A DNA stretch of 7,421 nucleotides, taken from positions 1-7,421 of the forward strand of contig JAQTVK010000044.1 of NCBI GenBank assembly GCA_028706795.1, in the 5' to 3' direction. This document shows positions 5,741 to 7,421 of the stretch, piece after piece (the first letter of the stretch is position 1; every line of letters begins with the position of its first letter). The DNA comes from Candidatus Omnitrophota bacterium. Its GTDB lineage: Bacteria > Omnitrophota > Gorgyraeia > Pluralincolimonadales > Pluralincolimonadaceae. A model generated the notes under the pieces. The model saw nothing but the letters and a program-made list of their open reading frames with translations. It was not told the origin of the DNA and did not search any database. The translations under genes and the position numbers were made by a program.

Positions 5741-7399
5741 TTAACCTTTCATAACGGCGCCTGTGCTCGCAGATGTGACGAGTTTCGCGTAACGCGCGAG
5801 GTATCCCGTCGTTATCTTCGGCTTATGCGCCTTGATTGATTTCATCCGTTTAGCCAATTCGGCCTTCGAGACCTTCAATTCGAGTTTCCTGTTGTTGATG
5901 TCGATCTCGATGGTATCGCCGTTCCTGATAGCGGCGATAGGCCCGCCCTCTGCCGCCTCGGGCGATATGTGCCCGATGCACGGCCCCTGCGTGCCGCCGG
6001 AGAACCTTCCGTCGGTGATGAGGGCGACTTTGTCGGAAAGTTTCATCCCGACTATCGCGGCGGTCGGCGAGAGCATCTCGCGCATCCCCGGCCCGCCTTT
6101 CGGGCCTTCGTAACGGATGACGACGCAGTCTCCAGCGCGGATACCGCCTGTCATGATCGCCTTCATCGCCTCTTCCTCGGAATTAAAACATTTCGCCTTT
6201 CCGGTAAAATGCTTTATCCTCTCCTGGACGGCGGTCTGCTTGACTACGGCACCGTCCGGGGCAATATTGCCCTTGAGGACGGCTATACCTCCTTCTTTAT
6301 GATAGGGCCTGTTCAAGGGCCTGATGACCTCCTCGTCGTCTATGCGCGCGGCGTCGGCGATCTGGTAGATCGTCCTGCCGCTGACCGTCGGGAGGTTGCT
6401 CAATTCCGGCTTAAGCCTCTTCAAGACCGCAGGAATGCCGCCCGCGAACTCGAGGTCTTCCATGAAATATTTACCCGAAGGCAGTATGTCCGAGATGTGC
6501 GGGGTCTGCCTGCTTATCTTATCGAAGACATCGAGCGGCATTTTTATGCCCAGCTCATGCGCGATAGCCGTGACGTGCAAAACGGTATTCGTCGACCCGC
6601 CGAGCGCCATATCGACGCGCAGCGCGTTCTCGAACGCCTTCGGAGTCAGGATCTTTTTGGGTGTTATATCCTTTTTGACGAGTTCGACGATGCGTTCGCC
6701 GCTTAAATAAGCGATCCTCTCCCTTTTAGCCGATGCCGCGAGGGCTGTAGCCCCGCCCGGCATGGCGATACCGAGCGCCTCGGAGAGGCAGCTCATCGTA
6801 TTCGCCGTATAAAGTCCCTGGCAAGCGCCCGCGCCGGGACAAGCGCTGCACTCGAGCTCTTCGAGCTCTTCCCTGTCGATCTCGCCGGCCCTGTACCTTC
6901 CGACCGCCTCGAACGTATCCTTGACGAGCGAGAGGCGTTTCGTCCTCGAACGGCCTGAGAGCATCGGACCGCCGGTGACGACGATAGCCGGGATATTCAT
7001 CCTGCAAACCGCCATCATCATTCCCGGGGTGATCTTGTCGCAATTTGTAAGCAATATGAGCCCGTCCAAGGCGTGGGCGGTCGTGACCATCTCAACCGAA
7101 TCGGCGATGAGTTCCCTCGACGGAAGCGAGCAATGCATCCCTAAATGGCCCATGGCGATGCCGTCGCAGATGGCCGGAATGCCGAAGACAAAAGCCGTGC
7201 CGCCTGCCGCGTAGATCCCGTGCTCGATCGAGCGCTCAAGCTCGCGTAAATGGACATGGCCGGGGACGAGGTCGGTAAAGCTGGAGGCTATTCCGATGAA
7301 CGGCCTCTCCATCTCAGACTTCGTCATACCTGTGGCATACATCAGCGAACGACTTCCGACCTTCTCGAGGCCTTTCTTGACCCTATCGCTTCTTAACAT
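5741..7399 (-). CDS. ilvD: Dihydroxy-acid dehydratase, [4Fe-4S] type
   Basis: It dehydrates 2,3-dihydroxy-isovalerate or -methylvalerate to the 2-oxo acids that become valine, leucine and isoleucine. At 552 residues it is a compact member of the IlvD/Edd family. Motifs in order are YATGM (21-25), SFTDLVPGHVHL (40-51), ICDGIAMGHLGM (77-88), SLPSRELIADSVE (91-103), LTNCDKITPGM (117-127) with C120, CPGAGACQGLYTANTM (187-202) with C193, MALGGSTNTVLH (264-275), and the active-site segment TDGRFSGGTQGPCIGH (462-477) with the proposed base S467. Position 47 is Gly in VPGH. [2Fe-2S] homologues have a third ligand cysteine there, and E. coli IlvD, a [4Fe-4S] enzyme, has Gly, so an oxygen-sensitive [4Fe-4S] cluster is inferred. 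The start has AAGGGG 7 bases before the ATG. It is the first gene seen in the cluster, and the promoter is outside the window. Edd (phosphogluconate dehydratase) is unlikely given the neighbours. Confidence 0.97.
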   Translation of the reverse strand: MLRSDRVKKGLEKVGSRSLMYATGMTKSEMERPFIGIASSFTDLVPGHVHLRELERSIEHGIYAAGGTAFVFGIPAICDGIAMGHLGMHCSLPSRELIADSVEMVTTAHALDGLILLTNCDKITPGMMMAVCRMNIPAIVVTGGPMLSGRSRTKRLSLVKDTFEAVGRYRAGEIDREELEELECSACPGAGACQGLYTANTMSCLSEALGIAMPGGATALAASAKRERIAYLSGERIVELVKKDITPKKILTPKAFENALRVDMALGGSTNTVLHVTAIAHELGIKMPLDVFDKISRQTPHISDILPSGKYFMEDLEFAGGIPAVLKRLKPELSNLPTVSGRTIYQIADAARIDDEEVIRPLNRPYHKEGGIAVLKGNIAPDGAVVKQTAVQERIKHFTGKAKCFNSEEEAMKAIMTGGIRAGDCVVIRYEGPKGGPGMREMLSPTAAIVGMKLSDKVALITDGRFSGGTQGPCIGHISPEAAEGGPIAAIRNGDTIEIDINNRKLELKVSKAELAKRMKSIKAHKPKITTGYLARYAKLVTSASTGAVMKG

Positions 7400-7406
7400 G
7401 ATATAT

Positions 7407-7412
7407 CCCCTT
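7407..7412 (-). promoter_or_regulatory. Ribosome-binding site of ilvD
   Basis: AAGGGG on the minus strand lies 7 bases before the ilvD ATG, the best-placed Shine-Dalgarno-like site in the window. Only 22 bases upstream of ilvD are present, so no promoter, attenuator or T-box leader can be judged. Confidence 0.75.
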
Positions 7413-7421
7413 GGATTACCT

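Larger units (their letters stand above)
1..7421 (-). other. Probable single operon: ilvD-ilvB-ilvN-ilvC-leuA-aroE-pilD
   Basis: All seven genes run on the minus strand. In order of transcription the junctions are a 7-base gap (ilvD/ilvB), a 4-base overlap (ilvB/ilvN), no gap (ilvN/ilvC), a 6-base gap (ilvC/leuA), an 11-base overlap (leuA/aroE) and a 4-base overlap (aroE/pilD). No hairpin followed by a U-run fits between any two genes. Co-transcription is inferred from this spacing. Both ends of the operon are outside the window. Confidence 0.82.

Noticed and set aside
5969..6706. Plus-strand 245-residue open frame opposite ilvD
   Set aside because: It is also codon-aligned with the sense gene and ends at a sense TTA codon. 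No domain or convincing ribosome-binding site is seen.
6852..6869. Two tandem copies of a 9-base unit (TCGAGCTCT) in ilvD
   Set aside because: They encode an EELEEL run in a variable loop. The repeat is short and unlikely to be functional DNA structure, though a small duplication is possible.

Overview
The window is a single, tightly packed minus-strand gene cluster of seven genes, the last cut by the left edge. Read in the direction of transcription (high to low coordinates) the order is ilvD, ilvB, ilvN, ilvC, leuA, aroE and the start of a prepilin peptidase gene. No gap exceeds 7 bases. Three junctions overlap: ilvB/ilvN and aroE/pilD by ATGA, and leuA/aroE by 11 bases. One junction (ilvN/ilvC) has no spacer at all. 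The arrangement fits one polycistronic, translationally coupled operon whose promoter and leader lie beyond position 7421. There is no gene-free stretch, RNA gene, mobile element, CRISPR array or terminator that I can support.

The first five genes cover the common branched-chain amino acid pathway and its leucine branch point. IlvBN condenses pyruvate (or pyruvate plus 2-oxobutyrate) to acetolactate or acetohydroxybutyrate. IlvC isomerises and reduces the product, and IlvD dehydrates it to the 2-oxo acid precursors of valine and isoleucine. LeuA then takes 2-oxoisovalerate into leucine synthesis. leuB, leuC, leuD, a threonine deaminase and the final aminotransferase are not in this window. 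aroE (shikimate dehydrogenase, aromatic pathway) follows, and then a type IV prepilin peptidase, which belongs to a different process (pilus or type II secretion assembly).

The organism looks like a bacterium, probably Gram-negative and anaerobic. The DNA is moderately GC-rich, yet ATA is the favourite isoleucine codon where I counted. Three enzyme details point to an anaerobic, NADH-centred metabolism. IlvD has the glycine typical of oxygen-labile [4Fe-4S] dehydratases. IlvC lacks the usual NADPH-phosphate Arg/Ser set. AroE has Asp-Gln-Val where NADP-dependent homologues have Asn-Arg-Thr. An uncultured lineage such as Omnitrophota, Elusimicrobiota or Desulfobacterota is my guess, with low confidence.

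Most of the window is ordinary biosynthesis and I see no clearly new system. The points most worth a second look are the coupled prepilin peptidase at the edge, the cofactor-loop substitutions in IlvC and AroE, and the way the IlvN C-terminal tail doubles as the ilvC ribosome-binding site.
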